Shown: piece by piece, positions 5,232 through 6,866 of the stretch | Position numbering within the stretch: the stretch's first letter is position 1 | Layout of the letters: every line of letters begins with the position of its first letter | Assembly (NCBI GenBank): GCA_023230535.1 | Contig: JALNXC010000065.1 | Coordinates: 1-6,866 of the forward strand | Origin: Alkaliphilus sp. | GTDB taxonomy: Bacteria > Bacillota > Clostridia > Peptostreptococcales > Natronincolaceae | Reading direction: 5' to 3' | DNA: 6,866 nucleotides | The notes under the pieces: model-generated | What the model was told of the DNA's origin: nothing | What the model saw: only the letters and a program-made list of their open reading frames with translations | Database searches by the model: none | Position numbers and translations under genes: made by a program

Positions 5232-6455
5232 ATGAAGAAAGTAGAATTGCTGGCTCCCGCGGGCGATTTGGAGAGACTTAAAATAGCAATCATGTATGGA
5301 GCCGATGCGGTATATATAGGCGGTCAGATATTCGGGCTCAGAGCCGCTGCAAAAAATTTCACATTGGAAGAACTGAAGGAAGGTGTACAATATGCACATG
5401 AGAGGGGAGTAAAGGTATATATCACGGCCAATATTATTCCCCATAACGAGGACCTCAAAAATCTTCCCGAATACCTGAAAACCATTCACGAAGTGGGAGT
5501 GGACGCCGTAATCGTTTCCGATCCGGGTACATTCACTATAATAAAAGAGACTATTCCGGATATGGAAATTCACATAAGCACACAGGCAAATAACACAAAC
5601 TATATGACAGTAAAATTCTGGGGCGATTTAGGGGCGAGCAGGGTCATACTTGCTCGCGAGCTCAGTCTCGAGGAAATCAGAGAGATAAGAGCAAATGTGC
5701 CGGATAATATAGGGCTGGAAGCCTTTGTGCACGGCGCTATGTGTATGTCCTATTCGGGCAGATGCCTGTTGAGCAACTACATGACGGGCCGCGATGCCAA
5801 CAGGGGCGAATGTGCCCAGCCCTGCAGGTGGAAATACAATCTGGTCGAAGAAAAGCGCCCCGGTGAATATATACAGGTGATTGAAGACGAAAAAGGGTCA
5901 TATTTCATGAATTCAAAGGATTTATGTATGATAGAATATATCCCGGAAATGATCGAATCCGGCATCACAAGCCTGAAAATAGAAGGCAGGATGAAGACTA
6001 CTTATTATGTGGCAATGGTTGTCAAGGCTTACAGATTGGCGATAGATCATTATTATAAAGACCCTCAAAATTGGCAATTTAATCCCAAGTGGATGGAAGA
6101 GCTGAAAAAAGCGAGCCACAGGGATTTTACCACGGGTTTTTATTTTGACAAACCGGGCCCCGACGATCATCATTATGACAACAGGTCATACGTGAGAGAT
6201 TACAGTTTTATAGGCCTTGTCAAGGATTATGACACATCCTCCGGGATAGCAACCATAGAGCAGCGCAACCGATTTTTCCTGGGAGACGATATCGAGATTA
6301 TCGGGCCGAGGGAAGAGATGGCCATGGCAATCACCAAAATGTGGGATGAGGATATGAACCCCATCTATGTAGCACCCCATCCGCAGCAGATTATAAAAAT
6401 TAAGATAGAAACACCCGTAAAGGAAAATTATATTCTAATAAAGCGAATAGAGTAG
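5232..6455 (+). CDS. trhP: U32-family tRNA U34 hydroxylation protein, TrhP (YrrO) type
   Basis: A 407-residue protein of the U32 family, historically annotated as a collagenase-like peptidase. TrhP (E. coli YegQ) and Bacillus YrrN/YrrO are instead needed to form 5-hydroxyuridine at tRNA position 34, dependent on prephenate and Fe-S cluster assembly. The N-terminus KVELLAPAGDLERLKIAI (3-20) and GADAVYIGG (23-31) start the TIM-barrel-like domain. The U32 signature EAFVHGAMCMSYSGRC is at 163-178, followed by RGECAQPCRW (191-200). Cys171, Cys178, Cys194 and Cys198 are the likely cluster ligands, with Cys232 also conserved-looking. SLKIEGRMKT at 247-256 is typical. The C-terminal beta domain (about 325-407) is complete. 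The start is ATG 5232, seven bases after AAGGAGAGG (5216-5224). It follows trmR, as in Bacillus yrrM-yrrN-yrrO; only one U32 gene is present and it has YrrO-like size. A protease role cannot be strictly excluded. Confidence 0.92.
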   Translation: MKKVELLAPAGDLERLKIAIMYGADAVYIGGQIFGLRAAAKNFTLEELKEGVQYAHERGVKVYITANIIPHNEDLKNLPEYLKTIHEVGVDAVIVSDPGTFTIIKETIPDMEIHISTQANNTNYMTVKFWGDLGASRVILARELSLEEIREIRANVPDNIGLEAFVHGAMCMSYSGRCLLSNYMTGRDANRGECAQPCRWKYNLVEEKRPGEYIQVIEDEKGSYFMNSKDLCMIEYIPEMIESGITSLKIEGRMKTTYYVAMVVKAYRLAIDHYYKDPQNWQFNPKWMEELKKASHRDFTTGFYFDKPGPDDHHYDNRSYVRDYSFIGLVKDYDTSSGIATIEQRNRFFLGDDIEIIGPREEMAMAITKMWDEDMNPIYVAPHPQQIIKIKIETPVKENYILIKRIE

Positions 6456-6720
6456 ATCAACAAGATGTCATTCTGAACATCACAGTCTCGCAACACAAAT
6501 TTATTTGCTCTCTCCGTTCGCATAAATTTGGTGCTCGTTGCGTTTGACCTACCAACGATTTACTTCGCAAATCGGGTTAGGGCATAAAATGGTGCCTGCG
6601 AAGGATCTTAGATTTTCTCATCCTAAGATGGACAGTATGTGTTTGACCCACGAAGGATCTGTTCTCAAAAATAGTGCCTTTGTTTATTGTGATATGGATG
6701 GGCAATTCGGTTGTTTTTTT
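6456..6720. repeat. Non-coding mosaic of short repeats and hairpins
   Basis: No convincing gene lies between the U32 stop and the second fur promoter. One hairpin has arms CGCAACACAAATTTAT (6489-6504) and 6522-6542, complementary apart from a five-base insertion. Others are CGATTT/AAATCG (6556-6561, 6569-6574) and ATCTTAG/CTAAGAT (6605-6611, 6623-6629). Direct repeats include GCATAAATTTGGTGC (6520-6534) with GCATAAAATGGTGC (6582-6595), GTTTGACC (6542, 6641) and CGAAGGATCT (6599, 6651). The elements GTCATTCTGA (6466-6475) and GCGAAGGATCT resemble halves of a dispersed bacterial intergenic repeat. A weak CAAT/GTTG stem with a T7 tract (6703-6720) may be a decayed terminator. Confidence 0.55.
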
Positions 6721-6724
6721 GAGG

Positions 6725-6753
6725 TTGACAATCCCACATTTTTTTACTATAAT
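6725..6753 (+). promoter_or_regulatory. Sigma-A promoter of the second Fur-family gene
   Basis: Perfect -35 TTGACA (6725-6730) and perfect -10 TATAAT (6748-6753) lie 17 bases apart. It is the same promoter as at 1686-1714 with three changes, one of which turns TATACT into the consensus TATAAT, so this copy may be the stronger. The leader of 43 bases up to the ATG differs from the first copy only at the base just before the start codon. Confidence 0.88.
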
Positions 6754-6796
6754 ATTACTTGAAAAACATTATTATTTGAGAAATGAAGGTGAAAAA

Positions 6797-6866
6797 ATGG
6801 AAAAGCTGGCTGATTCATTGAAGGAAAAACTGAAGGACGAAGGGTATAAATTGACCCCTCAGCGAA
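6797..6866 (+). CDS. Fur-family repressor, second copy (3' partial)
   Basis: The first 23 codons of a second Fur-family gene, cut by the window end. The translation, MEKLADSLKEKLKDEGYKL followed by TPQR, differs from the first copy only by Glu instead of Gly at residue 10. Eight base differences fall in these codons and seven are silent, which suggests two genes kept under protein-level selection and not an assembly duplicate. The ribosome binding site GAAGGTG (6785-6791) and spacing match copy 1. LTPQR is the beginning of the winged-helix domain; the recognition helix and metal sites lie beyond the window, so whether it senses the same metal, or is even intact, cannot be seen. Confidence 0.85.
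   Translation, partial: MEKLADSLKEKLKDEGYKLTPQR

Larger units (their letters stand above)
6725..6866 (+). repeat. 142-bp direct duplicate of 1686-1827
   Basis: This block aligns to 1686-1827 without gaps at a constant offset of 5,039 bp, with 131 of 142 positions identical. It covers the promoter, leader and first 23 codons of the Fur-family gene and continues past the window edge. Upstream similarity fades within about 15 bases, where both copies have a (GC/GT)TG(C/T)-plus-T-run, perhaps a shared remnant of the terminator at 1645-1682. Confidence 0.9.

Noticed and set aside
5187..5573. 128-codon open frame on the - strand
   Set aside because: Opposite the trhP start and its ribosome binding site, with no domain signal; a shadow of the real gene.
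6538..6762. Open frame of 74 codons on the + strand starting at a TTG
   Set aside because: No ribosome binding site, no family resemblance, composed of the short repeats described for this patch, and its end runs through the -35 and -10 boxes of the second fur gene.
1..6866. CRISPR array, toxin-antitoxin pair or phage defence system
   Set aside because: No regularly spaced repeats with unique spacers and no such gene families; all confident ORFs belong to housekeeping or regulator families.

Overview
The window looks like chromosomal DNA from a low-GC, Gram-positive anaerobe of the Clostridia. Strong AAGGAG-type ribosome binding sites, frequent TTG/GTG starts, AT-rich spacers and a gene order matching the clostridial ruvX - DUF1292 - fur - rnj - trmR - trhP neighbourhood all point that way. 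The ferredoxin-like tail on the first gene fits an anaerobe. All genes are on the + strand. No rRNA, tRNA, CRISPR array, prophage or intact transposase gene is visible.

Layout. 3-458: the 3' end of an aldo/keto reductase with a C-terminal two-cluster [4Fe-4S] domain. 459-554: a patch of GGGGAC-core repeats, then a weak promoter. 697-1119: ruvX, the YqgF-type RNase H-fold nuclease. 1120-1291: a spacer with a possible 16-residue ORF. 1292-1564: a very acidic DUF1292 protein, followed by a clear terminator. 1686-2192: a Fur-family repressor with its own consensus promoter and a terminator overlapping its stop codon. 2193-2435: an AT-rich spacer with the presumed rnj promoter. 2436-4100: ribonuclease J. 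4238-4882: trmR, a tRNA uridine O-methyltransferase. 4871-5121: a 251-bp inverted-repeat element. 5232-6455: a U32-family protein of the TrhP type. 6456-6720: a non-coding mosaic of short repeats. 6725-6866: promoter, leader and first codons of a second Fur-family gene, cut by the window edge.

How the genes fit together. TrhP-type proteins hydroxylate U34 of certain tRNAs and TrmR methylates the product, so 4238-6455 probably encodes two successive steps of 5-methoxyuridine synthesis at the wobble base. With RNase J and RuvX the block is mostly RNA and nucleic-acid housekeeping. The Fur genes appear to be separate, individually promoted units.

The most notable observation is that 1686-1827 and 6725-6866 are co-linear copies, 131 of 142 positions identical without gaps, and 5,039 bp apart. 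Two Fur paralogues with nearly the same promoter and leader therefore bracket rnj-trmR-trhP. The second is the long inverted repeat between trmR and trhP, whose outer end supplies the last codons and stop of trmR. I do not see convincing evidence of a wholly new system; the remaining genes are recognisable housekeeping families.
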